Assembly: GCA_017940955.1 (NCBI GenBank)
Contig: JAGAXP010000054.1
Location: 1 to 26,892, forward strand
Reading direction: 5' to 3'
Source: Oribacterium sp.
GTDB lineage: Bacteria > Bacillota_A > Clostridia > Lachnospirales > Lachnospiraceae
DNA length: 26,892 nt
A program made the translations under genes and the position numbers. A model generated the notes under the pieces. The model did not search any database. It saw only the letters and a list, made by a program, of their open reading frames with translations, and was not told the origin of the DNA. Shown here in pieces: positions 7,805 through 16,706 of this stretch. The stretch's first letter is position 1; every line of letters begins with the position of its first letter.

Positions 7805-7822
7805 TACATGGAAGTCCATGTA
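7805..7822. promoter_or_regulatory. 18-bp palindrome TACATGGA-AG-TCCATGTA, possible operator
   Basis: A perfect 8+8 inverted repeat with a 2-base centre, too tight for a stable hairpin but typical of a dimeric regulator site. It lies 20 bases after a consensus TTGACA (7780-7785), in the 276-base gap between the divergent coiled-coil gene and the BREX regulator, so it could overlap the -10 region of a plus-strand promoter. The -10 box itself is weak. Confidence 0.4.
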
Positions 7823-7892
7823 CGTTTTCTCATCATCTTCATTAAACTTTCTTTCGAAAATAGAAAATATATAGGTATTTATAGATTCTTTG

Positions 7893-7921
7893 TTTCTGTA
7901 TCCTATCATATATGGTAGAAT
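7893..7921 (+). promoter_or_regulatory. Probable BREX promoter with overlapping operator palindrome
   Basis: A candidate -35 TTTCTG (7893-7898) and -10 TAGAAT (7916-7921) are separated by 17 bases. A 16-base near-palindrome, CTATCATATATGGTAG (7903-7918, one mismatched pair), fills the spacer and touches the -10. The HTH gene starts 46 bases downstream. A repressor made by that gene would block this promoter if it bound here. The sequence layout is visible; binding is inference. Confidence 0.5.
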
Positions 7922-7967
7922 TTATATGTTGGTGTGACCCTAAACTGGCCTAAAGAGGATAACAGAA

Positions 7968-8198
7968 ATGAAAGTTAGCTACAACAAATTATGGAAATTA
8001 CTAATAGATAAGGGCATGAATAAGACTGAACTTATGGAAGCCGTAAGGACCAGTCCAAATACCATTGCCAAGATGGGAAAGAATGAAAATATCTCTATGG
8101 ATGTCATTATGCGGATATGCGACTGCCTTAGTTGTGATGTTGGTGACATTATGGAAATGATCCCGGATGATGAAGGAGACACACGTGAAAAGAAATAA
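7968..8198 (+). CDS. XRE/Cro-type HTH regulator (HTH_26 type), first gene of the BREX operon
   Basis: A 76-residue protein that is almost entirely one Cro/C1-type helix-turn-helix: LWKLLIDKGMNKTELMEAV then SPNTIAKMGKNENISMDVI, ending with the typical CDCLSCDVGDIMEM segment. Small proteins of this type are common stand-alone regulators in Clostridia. The ribosome site (AGAGGATA) is moderate. Its 3' end overlaps brxA by 14 bases, so it is translationally tied to the BREX operon, and its promoter region carries an operator-like palindrome. The most likely role is autorepression and control of the BREX genes. This differs from the WYL-domain BrxR regulator described for other BREX loci. Confidence 0.85.
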   Translation: MKVSYNKLWKLLIDKGMNKTELMEAVRTSPNTIAKMGKNENISMDVIMRICDCLSCDVGDIMEMIPDDEGDTREKK

Positions 8199-8793
8199 GT
8201 ATAGCGCCGGGGCTGTTAAGTTATCATTCTGGTTTATGGAGTTCAGAAAAGAAGTTCAGTTACTTTCATCAGGAAAGACTTTCGATGATATTAAGAGCCA
8301 AAGTGAGGACGAGAACGTCTTTGGTGCAAGCACACCTGCGCGAGCTAAGATGATTTACTCAACGGTGACAGCAAGGATTAAGGCTTTAGACAAGAGTTTC
8401 TATCAGTTGTTCATGGAAAGTGACGTATCTACACAAAAGCTGTTTGCTCTTGCCGGAACACTTGCTCATGATACTTTGTTCTTTGACTTTGTATATGAAG
8501 TCATAAGAGAAAAGCTTATCATCGGAAACACTACCTTAACCGATGCTGACTTTAGCATTTTCTTTAAAAACAAGCAGGAACAACACGAAGAAGTAGCAAG
8601 GCTGACTGAGGGAACGATTAAACGACTCAGTAAAAGCTATAAGACTATGCTTTTTGAAGCAGGCCTACTTAATGATAAAACAAAAGGTAAAGATCGTGAA
8701 ATCCAAAGACCGATTTTAGATCCTGTATTAAAGCACTGGCTGGAAGATTATGGATATGGTCAGATAGCTAAGGCATTGGAGGGTATCAGATAA
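8185..8793 (+). CDS. brxA: BrxA (DUF1819), BREX protein
   Basis: A protein of 202 residues with the BrxA/DUF1819 pattern: KYSAGAVKLSFWFMEFRKEV at the N-terminus, FGASTPARAKMIYSTVTARI, then LTDADFSIFFKNK and a C-terminal LDPVLKHWLEDYG helix. BrxA is a small DNA-binding protein of type 1 BREX. The start is the GTG at 8185, because AAGGAG lies 6 bases upstream; the ATG at 8167 has no ribosome site. It overlaps the HTH gene by 14 bases and brxB by one base (TAATG). Both overlaps imply coupled translation and co-regulation by the HTH protein. The length is normal for the family. Confidence 0.93.
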   Translation: MKRNKYSAGAVKLSFWFMEFRKEVQLLSSGKTFDDIKSQSEDENVFGASTPARAKMIYSTVTARIKALDKSFYQLFMESDVSTQKLFALAGTLAHDTLFFDFVYEVIREKLIIGNTTLTDADFSIFFKNKQEQHEEVARLTEGTIKRLSKSYKTMLFEAGLLNDKTKGKDREIQRPILDPVLKHWLEDYGYGQIAKALEGIR

Positions 8794-9371
8794 TGGCAGA
8801 TTTAACAGAACGTCTCGATCAGATGGAGGAGGCAATAAAGAAACCGACATTCAGACAGAGCCTTGGAAGAGCTAATGAGGTTAACTATTGGGTTTTTGAC
8901 TATCCTCCTGAGAGAGAGCTTGAAGTTCGTGAACGTATCAAATACATGCAGAACCGTAACAAAAAGGGAGGAGAAGACTTTGAACTCGTTGTCTTTGACC
9001 TTTATGACATCATCATTGATTTCCTGAAAGAAAATGATTTTCTTGAGGACTGTTTCAGATTTGAGAAGAAAAAGGGTCTTGACCGAATAACCAAGGCTGT
9101 AAGCAACTCAATGAAGATAAATGACGATGACAGTCTGATTGTAGGATACATAAAGGAGCATACACCGGACAATGCGGTTGTTTTTCTGACCGGAGTAGGC
9201 AAATGCTTTCCTATTTTAAGATCACACAAAGTACTTAACAACCTGCATCAGGCTTTTGTAAAAGCACCGGTAGTTATGTTCTTCCCGGGTATATACAACG
9301 AACAGGAACTGATACTCTTCGGAGAGATTAAGGATGACAATTATTACAGGGCATTCAAACTTGTGAAGTAA
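8793..9371 (+). CDS. brxB: BrxB (DUF1788), BREX protein
   Basis: A protein of 192 residues matching BrxB/DUF1788: an N-terminal LTERLDQMEEAIKKPTFRQS, NYWVFDYPPERELEVRERI, FDLYDIIIDFL, then GYIKEHTPDNAVVFLTGVGK and the conserved PVVMFFPGIYNEQELILFG near the end. BrxB is required for BREX defence in studied systems, but its biochemical role is unresolved. It overlaps brxA as TAATG and is followed by brxC after about 40 bases. The length is typical, and no odd features were seen. Confidence 0.93.
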   Translation: MADLTERLDQMEEAIKKPTFRQSLGRANEVNYWVFDYPPERELEVRERIKYMQNRNKKGGEDFELVVFDLYDIIIDFLKENDFLEDCFRFEKKKGLDRITKAVSNSMKINDDDSLIVGYIKEHTPDNAVVFLTGVGKCFPILRSHKVLNNLHQAFVKAPVVMFFPGIYNEQELILFGEIKDDNYYRAFKLVK

Positions 9372-9409
9372 CATGTAATTTTTTATTGCAGAATAGATTG
9401 GAGATCATC

Positions 9410-12400
9410 ATGCAAATTAAAGATATGTTTTTAAAGCCTATAGATCGTGAAATCCAGGGCGTTATTATCGTTGGACAAGGCGAAGAAACAAATGTGGCTC
9501 AGGAGCTTGAGGAGTACGTAGTTACCAGAGAACTTCAGAAGCACTTTGCAGATTTCTTCGAAGCATATAAAAAGGGAATAGTTGGAAATACAGCCGAGAT
9601 CGGTGTATGGATATCCGGTTTCTTTGGAAGTGGTAAATCTCACTTCCTGAAGATTCTTTCTTATATCCTTGCCAACAAGGAAATAGACGGTAAGAGAGCC
9701 ATAGATTACTTTATTGATGATAACAAGATTGCTGATGCAATGGTTCTGTCAGACATGAAGCTTGCAGCTCAGACTCCGAATGATGTTGTTCTCTTCAATA
9801 TCGACTCAAAGAGTGACAGTAACAGCAAGCAGAATAAGGATGCCATCGTTAATGTTTTCCTCAAAGTATTTAACGAGATGCAGGGATTCTGCGGAAGCCT
9901 TCCACATCTTGCCGATCTTGAAAGCCAGCTTACTGATGAAGGAAAGTACGATGCCTTTAAGGATGCCTTTGAGGATGAGTATGGTTCAGAATGGGAGAAG
10001 TCACGTCATAAGTTTGATTTTATTCAGGACGATGTAGTTGAAGCACTTGTGAAAATCGGATTCATGAGTGAACCCGCTGCACGTAACTGGTGCGAGAAAG
10101 CATCAGAGCCATATAGAATCAGTATCGAAGATTTTGCAAAACGCGTTAAAGAGTATATCGATAAGAAGGGTTCAAACCGTCACGTTGTATTTATGGTAGA
10201 CGAAGTCGGTCAGTACATCGGTGATGATTCTAACCTTATGCTTAATCTACAGACTGTTAGAGAAGAGCTCAGTAAGGAGTGTAAAGGCAAAGCCTGGGTT
10301 GTAGTTACCAGCCAGCAAGATGTTGATTCCATCATGAAAGTAAAGGGCAATGACTTCTCAAAGATTCAGGGCCGTTTTGCCACAAGACTAGCTCTTTCAT
10401 CAGCTAACGTAGATGAAGTTATCAAAAAGAGAATCCTTTCAAAGAACGAGACAGGTGCTCAGACACTGAGACTTCTTTACGAGCAGAAGGCAACTATCAT
10501 TAAGAACCTCATCGTATTCAATGATGGTGTAGAGAAGAAGCTTTATGCTGATGAGAATGATTTTGCCGGAGTATATCCTTTTGTGCCATACCAGTTCAAT
10601 CTCCTTGCTAGTGTCCTTACATCCATAAGAACACATGGAGCATCCGGAAAGCATCTTTCAGAAGGTGAGCGTTCCATGCTTGCTCTTTTCAAAGAGTCTG
10701 CGGTAAAGATCATGGGTGAATCTGAGGGAGCCATTGTACCGTTCCATAGATTTTATGATGCTCTTGAGAACTTCCTTGATCACAGCCACAGAAGCGTTAT
10801 CATAAGGGCTTTTGACAACTCAAAGATAAATCCGGAAAAGAAGACAGAAGATGTCTTTGCAATTAATGTACTTAAAACTCTCTTCATGGTTAAGTACATA
10901 CTTGAGATTGAATCTAATGTTGAGAACATCACAAGCCTCATGATCGATAACATTGATAATGACCGTATCGAACTTAAGGAAAGAGTTGAAAAGGCCTTAA
11001 AAGTTCTTCAACAGCAGATGCTTGTTCAGAAGAACGGAAGTCTCTATGTATTCCTTACAGACGAAGAGCAGGAGATCAACAGAGAGATTGAAAGCCAGAA
11101 TGTGGAGCTTGCTGAGGTCATCAACAAGGTTTCAGAGATGATCTTTGAAGATATCTTCTCTGATAAGAGATATCGTTATCCGGCATTCAACGGAAGATAT
11201 GCATTTTCCTTCAATCAGACAGTAGATGACAGACCATATAAGTCAAATCAGAACTATGGTGTTGGTCTTCGTATACTCACACCATGGTATGACGGTGGCA
11301 ATGATGATGCCACTTTGCGTATGATGTCCGGAACCAGCAGAGAAGTTGTTGTACTTCTTCCGAATGATGCTGCTTTCCTTGAGGAGATTATGACCTATCT
11401 TAAGATAGAGAAGTTCCTTCGCCTAAATACTTCTTCACAGCTTACAAAGTACGAAACAATTAAGGAAGCAAAGCGTGTGGAGATGAGAGAGCGTAATTCA
11501 AATGCCAAGCTCTACCTGATGGAAGCGCTTAAGGATGCAACCATATATGTTAACGGAGATATAGCAAATCTTTCATCAAAGGAAGTGACAACAAAACTTA
11601 ATGAAGCCATAGGCAGACTTGTGCAGACTGTTTATCACAAGCTTTCATACATTGACGCGGCCTTTTCAGAGCAGGATATAAGAAAGATGTTTGCTTCTAC
11701 AAATCAGGTGAAGCTTAATCTTGGAAAGGAAGGCGAGGCAAACCAGCATGCCCTTGATGATGTTCTTAGCTTTATTTCCGGAAACACTCAGATTCATATA
11801 AAGACATCCATGAAGACCATCAAGGACAGATTTATGAGTGCACCGTATGGATTTGTGGAGGATGATGTTCACTGGCTTGTGGCAAGACTCTTTAAGAGAG
11901 GTGATCTCACCTTCACTGTAAACGGTTCTATCGTGACATTGATGAACAAGTCAGCAGATGAGATAGTTGAATACATAATAAAGAAACAGTACGTAGATAA
12001 GCTTCTCACAGAAGTCAGAGTACGTGTGCCTGAAAAGGACAAGAAGGCTGTTCAGACTGTTATAAAGGAGATGTTTGGCTCATCACTCATGACAGATGAT
12101 GAAGACAGTGGAATGAGAACTTTCCAGAAGTATGTCCAGAACAGGATCGGAGAAATGAATACCCTTGCTGTAAATTACCAGCACCATCCATATCCCGGAA
12201 AGAAGATTATCGATGATGGAAAGAAACTTCTCCAGGAAGTGACAGAGATCTCAGATCCAAGAGAGTTCTATGCTTATGTATCAAAGCATCAGGATGACCT
12301 ATTGGACTATGCCGAAGATTTTGAACCGGTTAAGACTTTCTTCAGCGGAGAACAGCAACAGATATTCACAAGAGCCCTCGATATGCTCGAAATATATGAT

Positions 12401-13024
12401 GATAGTAAGACCTATATAGTAGATAAGGATCTGGAAGATATCGTTTCACAGATCAGAAGTATCGTTAAAAAGGAGTCTCCGTATAAGGATATTCCTAAGC
12501 TTCCTGATCTTAGAAACAAGTTTATGAATGCATACACCAAGGTGCTTGAAGATGCGGCAGTTCCTGTAAAGCAGTCCATCGAAGATGACAGAGACAGAGT
12601 TCTGGAAGTTATAGATACAAAGGAATATAAGGATGAGAAAAAAGATTCATACATTAAGCTTTTTGCTGAGATATGGGACGCTGCGGACACATGTAATAAT
12701 GTCTCAAGGCTCAGATCATATACAGACAGATCAAGCACTCTTAAGATAAGACTCCTTAATGAGATGAATGATCTTGATGCGGAGCTTTTGGCTAAGAAAG
12801 CTGAAGAGGCAAAGGCTGCAGCTGAATCTAAGGGCGCTCCTGTTGTGGATGTTGTTATCAATGTACCGGTAAAGAAGACTAAGAATGTGACCATAAAGAA
12901 TGTAGCTCATACCTCATCATGGAGAATCGAAAAAGCAGAGGACATAGACAAATATATAGAGCAGCTTAAGAAAACACTCCTTTCAGAGCTTGATAACAAC
13001 GACATCATCAATGTTGAATTTTAA
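9410..13024 (+). CDS. brxC: BrxC, large AAA+ ATPase of BREX
   Basis: A protein of 1204 residues. The N-terminus MQIKDMFLKPIDREIQGVII is typical of BrxC. Walker A is GFFGSGKSH (GSGKS at residues 73-77), and Walker B is VVFMVDEVGQY (about 259-269). A long helical region follows, with a charged Lys/Ala-rich stretch near residue 1130 and a C-terminal end rich in Asp/Asn. BrxC is the ATPase core of the BREX defence complex. The ATG at 9410 is chosen (TTGGAG upstream) over an in-frame TTG at 9386. The codon choice (AAG, CTT, AAC) matches brxB, pglZ and brxL, so these four look like the older backbone of the island. The spacing to pglX is 37 bases. Confidence 0.95.
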   Translation: MQIKDMFLKPIDREIQGVIIVGQGEETNVAQELEEYVVTRELQKHFADFFEAYKKGIVGNTAEIGVWISGFFGSGKSHFLKILSYILANKEIDGKRAIDYFIDDNKIADAMVLSDMKLAAQTPNDVVLFNIDSKSDSNSKQNKDAIVNVFLKVFNEMQGFCGSLPHLADLESQLTDEGKYDAFKDAFEDEYGSEWEKSRHKFDFIQDDVVEALVKIGFMSEPAARNWCEKASEPYRISIEDFAKRVKEYIDKKGSNRHVVFMVDEVGQYIGDDSNLMLNLQTVREELSKECKGKAWVVVTSQQDVDSIMKVKGNDFSKIQGRFATRLALSSANVDEVIKKRILSKNETGAQTLRLLYEQKATIIKNLIVFNDGVEKKLYADENDFAGVYPFVPYQFNLLASVLTSIRTHGASGKHLSEGERSMLALFKESAVKIMGESEGAIVPFHRFYDALENFLDHSHRSVIIRAFDNSKINPEKKTEDVFAINVLKTLFMVKYILEIESNVENITSLMIDNIDNDRIELKERVEKALKVLQQQMLVQKNGSLYVFLTDEEQEINREIESQNVELAEVINKVSEMIFEDIFSDKRYRYPAFNGRYAFSFNQTVDDRPYKSNQNYGVGLRILTPWYDGGNDDATLRMMSGTSREVVVLLPNDAAFLEEIMTYLKIEKFLRLNTSSQLTKYETIKEAKRVEMRERNSNAKLYLMEALKDATIYVNGDIANLSSKEVTTKLNEAIGRLVQTVYHKLSYIDAAFSEQDIRKMFASTNQVKLNLGKEGEANQHALDDVLSFISGNTQIHIKTSMKTIKDRFMSAPYGFVEDDVHWLVARLFKRGDLTFTVNGSIVTLMNKSADEIVEYIIKKQYVDKLLTEVRVRVPEKDKKAVQTVIKEMFGSSLMTDDEDSGMRTFQKYVQNRIGEMNTLAVNYQHHPYPGKKIIDDGKKLLQEVTEISDPREFYAYVSKHQDDLLDYAEDFEPVKTFFSGEQQQIFTRALDMLEIYDDSKTYIVDKDLEDIVSQIRSIVKKESPYKDIPKLPDLRNKFMNAYTKVLEDAAVPVKQSIEDDRDRVLEVIDTKEYKDEKKDSYIKLFAEIWDAADTCNNVSRLRSYTDRSSTLKIRLLNEMNDLDAELLAKKAEEAKAAAESKGAPVVDVVINVPVKKTKNVTIKNVAHTSSWRIEKAEDIDKYIEQLKKTLLSELDNNDIINVEF

Positions 13025-13061
13025 ATAATACTCACGGATATAGAAAGTGAAGGTCAGTTAA

Positions 13062-16000
13062 ATGAACAAAACAGCAATTAAGAATTTTGCTATTTGGGCA
13101 AGAAATAAGTTGATAGCGGATATCAGATATAAGGCAGGACTTATGGGAATAACAGCAGAGGGTATAAATAAACCTTTGCCCCAGTCAACCATGGAAACAG
13201 AATTTTATGATATAGGAACAGCAGAACCCTATGCTATTAAGGGCGAAGAAATCAGGCAGAGGAAGAGTCTTGTTTCCTTGATGGAGCAGAAATCCGAAGA
13301 AACTGATTATGCTACAGCATACAAGTATGTGATAGAGAGTGTTGCATATACCTGGTTTAACAGACTTATCGCTATACGATTCATGGAGGTAAATGACTAC
13401 CTGCCTTCACATATCCGTATTCTTTCATCCGAAAGCGGAAAGATGGAGCCGGATCTCGTAACTACTCCTTTTGATGCCGACCTTACTTTTACAGAAGCTG
13501 AACAGCAGGAGATCATCCGTTTGAAGAATGATAACGACCTTGATGCCTGCTTCAGGATTCTATTTATCAAGCAGTGTAATGCTTTAAACGAAATTCTTCC
13601 GGCTCTCTTTGAGAAGACCAAGGACTATACAGAACTTCTGCTTAATGTCTCTGCCATAGATAAGGATGGAGTGGTTTACCATCTCATTAACGATATTCCT
13701 GAGGATGACTTCAATATCGAAAAAGGCGGACAGGTAGAAATCATTGGATGGATGTACCAGTATTACAACACCGAGCCTAAGAATGAAGCATTTGCCAAAA
13801 AAGAGAAGATTACAAAGGAAGAGATTCCTGCTGTAACACAGCTTTTCACTCCCGACTGGATAGTTCGTTATATGGTAGAAAACAGCCTTGGACGTATTTG
13901 GGTTGAAGGACATCCAAATGATAGCCTTAAGTTAAACTGGAAATACTATCTTGAAGAGGCAGAACAGGAACCGGATGTTCAGAAGAAACTGGATGAGATT
14001 CATGACGAATATGCAAAGCTGAATCCGGAGGATATTCATTTCATAGATCCTTGTATGGGAAGCGGACATATACTTGTTTATGCTTTTGAAGTTTTGATGC
14101 AGATTTATGAGTCTCAGGGTTACTCGCAGAGGGATGCTGCAAGAAGCATCCTTGAGAACAATCTGTATGGTCTCGATATCGATGACAGAGCATACCAGAT
14201 GGCTTATTTTGCTGTCATGATGAAGGCAAGACAGTACAACAGAAGGATTCTTTCTGCTGAAACGTCATGCAATGTTTATTCAATTCAGGAGAGCAATACC
14301 ATTAACAGAGATCAGCTTCAGTACTTCGGAGCAGGTCTTAGTGATGTAGAGAAAAAAGAAGCGATGAACCAGATCACTGGACTGCTTGATACTTTTAATG
14401 ATGCCAAGGAATACGGTTCTATTCTTGATGTAGAAAATTATGATTGGGAGCTACTCAGGAGATTTGCAGGAAACATCGATTTGGATGGGCAGATGTCATT
14501 TGTCAGCATGGGTATTGATGAAACAAAAGAAAAGTTGAAGGAGCTTATCAATATCGGTGAGACTATGGCTAGGAAATATGAAGTATCTTCAACTAACCCA
14601 CCATATATGGGGTCAGGTGGAATGAATACCAAGTTATCTGATTATGTAAAACAAAATTATCCAAACAGTAAAACAGATTTATACGCAATATTCATAGAAA
14701 AATGTTTTAATTTATGTAAAGATAACGGTTTAATAGCCATGATTACTCAACATACATGGATGTTTCTTTCGAGTTTTGAACAACTGAGAAATTGTTTAAT
14801 TACAAAGAACACTATAAATATGTTACATCTCGGTCCTAGAGCATTTGATGAAATAAGCGGAGAAGTTGTACAGACAACTAGTTTTTTAACAAGAAATACT
14901 TCTGTTACTAATTATATCGGAAATTACTGTCGACTGTTTGATGGAAAAAATGAAGAAGAAAAAGAGCATATGTTTCTTTCCAAAAAAAATGTATTTAAAG
15001 CAAATCAAGATGATTTTAAATATATTCCCGGAATTCCATACGTATATTGGATTAGTAAAAATGTTATATGTGCATTTGAATCTGCAAATACAATAGGAAC
15101 AAAAGCAAGCCCAAGATTAGGATTTGCCACAGGTGACAATGATACTTTCATGAGAGTTTGGAATGAAGTAGATTTAAATAAAATTGGATTTGGTTTTAGT
15201 GACAGAGACTCAGCAAAAAATAGTGGGATGAAGTGGTTCCCTACAAATAAAGGAGGCTCATATAGAAGATGGTATGGCAACTTAGATTTGATAGTTGATT
15301 GGGAAAATGATGGGGAAAAAATCAGAAACTTTAGGGATGAAAATGGCAAATTAAGATCAAGACCACAGAATCTACGAGAATGTTTCAGTGATGGAATTAC
15401 ATGGACAGTGATATGTAATCATAGTTCATTCAGATATTCACCTTTAGGTATGCTTTATAATAATAAAGGACCTATATTGGGACATAAGCAGGATCCTGAA
15501 AATTATTTATATTTAGGTTTACTAAATTCTGTTGTATCTGAATATTTTTTACAAATGTTATCTCCTACTCTAGGATTTGAGTCTGGGTATGTAAGTAATA
15601 TACCTTATATAATGGACGTAAATAGAATAAACAATATAAAAGAAAAGGTAATTAGCTGCATAAAAGAGAGCAAGTCCGATTGGGATTCTTTTGAAGTATC
15701 ATGGGACTTTAAGAGTAATCCTTTAATCAATAATGAAAAAAACAATAGATTAGTATCAGAAAAATATACGGAATGGGAAACTAAGTGTATTAAAAGATTT
15801 AATAAGGTGAAATCCAATGAAGAAGAGCTCAATCAAATCTTTATAAATATTTACGGCTTACAAAACGAGCTTAGCCCTAAGGTTGAAGATAGGGATGTAA
15901 CCATTCGTAAAGCTGAATTACAGCGAGACATTAAGAGTCTCATTTCTTATGCAGTAGGATGTATGTTCGGCCGCTATTCATTAGATGTAGAAGGACTTGC

Positions 16001-16691
16001 CTATGCTGGTGGAGAGTGGGACGGCAGTAAGTACACCACTTTTATTCCTGATGCAGATAACATTATTCCAATCACAGATGAAGAATATTTTGAGGATGAT
16101 ATCTTAGGTCTTTTTATTGCATGGTTAAAGAAGGCTTACGGAAGTGAGACACTTGAGCAAAACCTTGATTTTATCGCAAAGGCTCTTGGAAACAAGGGAA
16201 ATACCGCTAGAGAGGTTATCAGAAATTACTTCCTGACGGATTTCTTCAAGGATCATTGTCAGACATATTCTGTGACCGGTTCTGGAAAGAGACCTATTTA
16301 CTGGCTCTTCGATAGCGGTAAGCAGAACGGATTTAAGGCATTGATCTATCTCCATAGATACAATGCTGATACCATTGGAAACCTGAGAGTTGACTACCTT
16401 CACAGAATGCAGCGTGTGTATGAATCTGAAATTGGACGTATGCAGGATATGATCGATCACAGTACCAATAGCCGTGAAGTAGGTGCTGCCAGCAGGCGAA
16501 AAGAAAAGCTTCAGAAACAGCTTAAGGAATGCCGTGAATATGATGAGAAGATAGGACACCTTGCATTGGCACGAACTGAGCTAGATCTGGATGATGGTGT
16601 TAAGGTGAATTATCGCAAGCTTCAGACTGCTAATAATGGAAAGTTTTATGAAGTTCTGGCGGATTCAAAGAACATTATGGCGAAGAAATGA
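13062..16691 (+). CDS. pglX: PglX (BrxX), BREX adenine-specific DNA methyltransferase
   Basis: A protein of 1209 residues, the full length for type 1 BREX PglX. The N-terminal MNKTAIKNFAIWARNKLIAD is family-typical. SAM-binding motif I is FIDPCMGSGH at 327-336, and the catalytic motif IV is NPPYMGSG from 512. PglX methylates adenine in a short non-palindromic site to mark host DNA and is also needed for phage exclusion. The target-recognition and spacer region after the NPPY motif (about residues 520-930, DNA 14630-15850) uses AAA/TTA/AAT codons heavily, whereas both flanks prefer AAG/CTT/AAC. This block was probably exchanged, giving a new specificity. An A8 run at 14982-14989 is a possible slippage site, but the frame is intact. 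The 3' end is duplicated as a remnant at 17298-17447. Confidence 0.95.
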   Translation: MNKTAIKNFAIWARNKLIADIRYKAGLMGITAEGINKPLPQSTMETEFYDIGTAEPYAIKGEEIRQRKSLVSLMEQKSEETDYATAYKYVIESVAYTWFNRLIAIRFMEVNDYLPSHIRILSSESGKMEPDLVTTPFDADLTFTEAEQQEIIRLKNDNDLDACFRILFIKQCNALNEILPALFEKTKDYTELLLNVSAIDKDGVVYHLINDIPEDDFNIEKGGQVEIIGWMYQYYNTEPKNEAFAKKEKITKEEIPAVTQLFTPDWIVRYMVENSLGRIWVEGHPNDSLKLNWKYYLEEAEQEPDVQKKLDEIHDEYAKLNPEDIHFIDPCMGSGHILVYAFEVLMQIYESQGYSQRDAARSILENNLYGLDIDDRAYQMAYFAVMMKARQYNRRILSAETSCNVYSIQESNTINRDQLQYFGAGLSDVEKKEAMNQITGLLDTFNDAKEYGSILDVENYDWELLRRFAGNIDLDGQMSFVSMGIDETKEKLKELINIGETMARKYEVSSTNPPYMGSGGMNTKLSDYVKQNYPNSKTDLYAIFIEKCFNLCKDNGLIAMITQHTWMFLSSFEQLRNCLITKNTINMLHLGPRAFDEISGEVVQTTSFLTRNTSVTNYIGNYCRLFDGKNEEEKEHMFLSKKNVFKANQDDFKYIPGIPYVYWISKNVICAFESANTIGTKASPRLGFATGDNDTFMRVWNEVDLNKIGFGFSDRDSAKNSGMKWFPTNKGGSYRRWYGNLDLIVDWENDGEKIRNFRDENGKLRSRPQNLRECFSDGITWTVICNHSSFRYSPLGMLYNNKGPILGHKQDPENYLYLGLLNSVVSEYFLQMLSPTLGFESGYVSNIPYIMDVNRINNIKEKVISCIKESKSDWDSFEVSWDFKSNPLINNEKNNRLVSEKYTEWETKCIKRFNKVKSNEEELNQIFINIYGLQNELSPKVEDRDVTIRKAELQRDIKSLISYAVGCMFGRYSLDVEGLAYAGGEWDGSKYTTFIPDADNIIPITDEEYFEDDILGLFIAWLKKAYGSETLEQNLDFIAKALGNKGNTAREVIRNYFLTDFFKDHCQTYSVTGSGKRPIYWLFDSGKQNGFKALIYLHRYNADTIGNLRVDYLHRMQRVYESEIGRMQDMIDHSTNSREVGAASRRKEKLQKQLKECREYDEKIGHLALARTELDLDDGVKVNYRKLQTANNGKFYEVLADSKNIMAKK

Positions 16692-16706
16692 ATAGGAAAC
16701 ATGATT

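Noticed and set aside
8167..8184. ATG start for brxA at 8167
   Set aside because: No ribosome site; the GTG at 8185 has AAGGAG at ideal spacing and gives the family-typical N-terminus.
12412..12894. 160-codon open frame antisense to brxC
   Set aside because: Ser/Leu-rich low-complexity translation typical of the reverse of a Lys/Glu-rich gene, with no ribosome site; brxC is certain on the other strand.
13062..16691. Frameshifted or split pglX
   Set aside because: The frame is open for the full 1209 codons with motifs I and IV intact; only the base composition changes.
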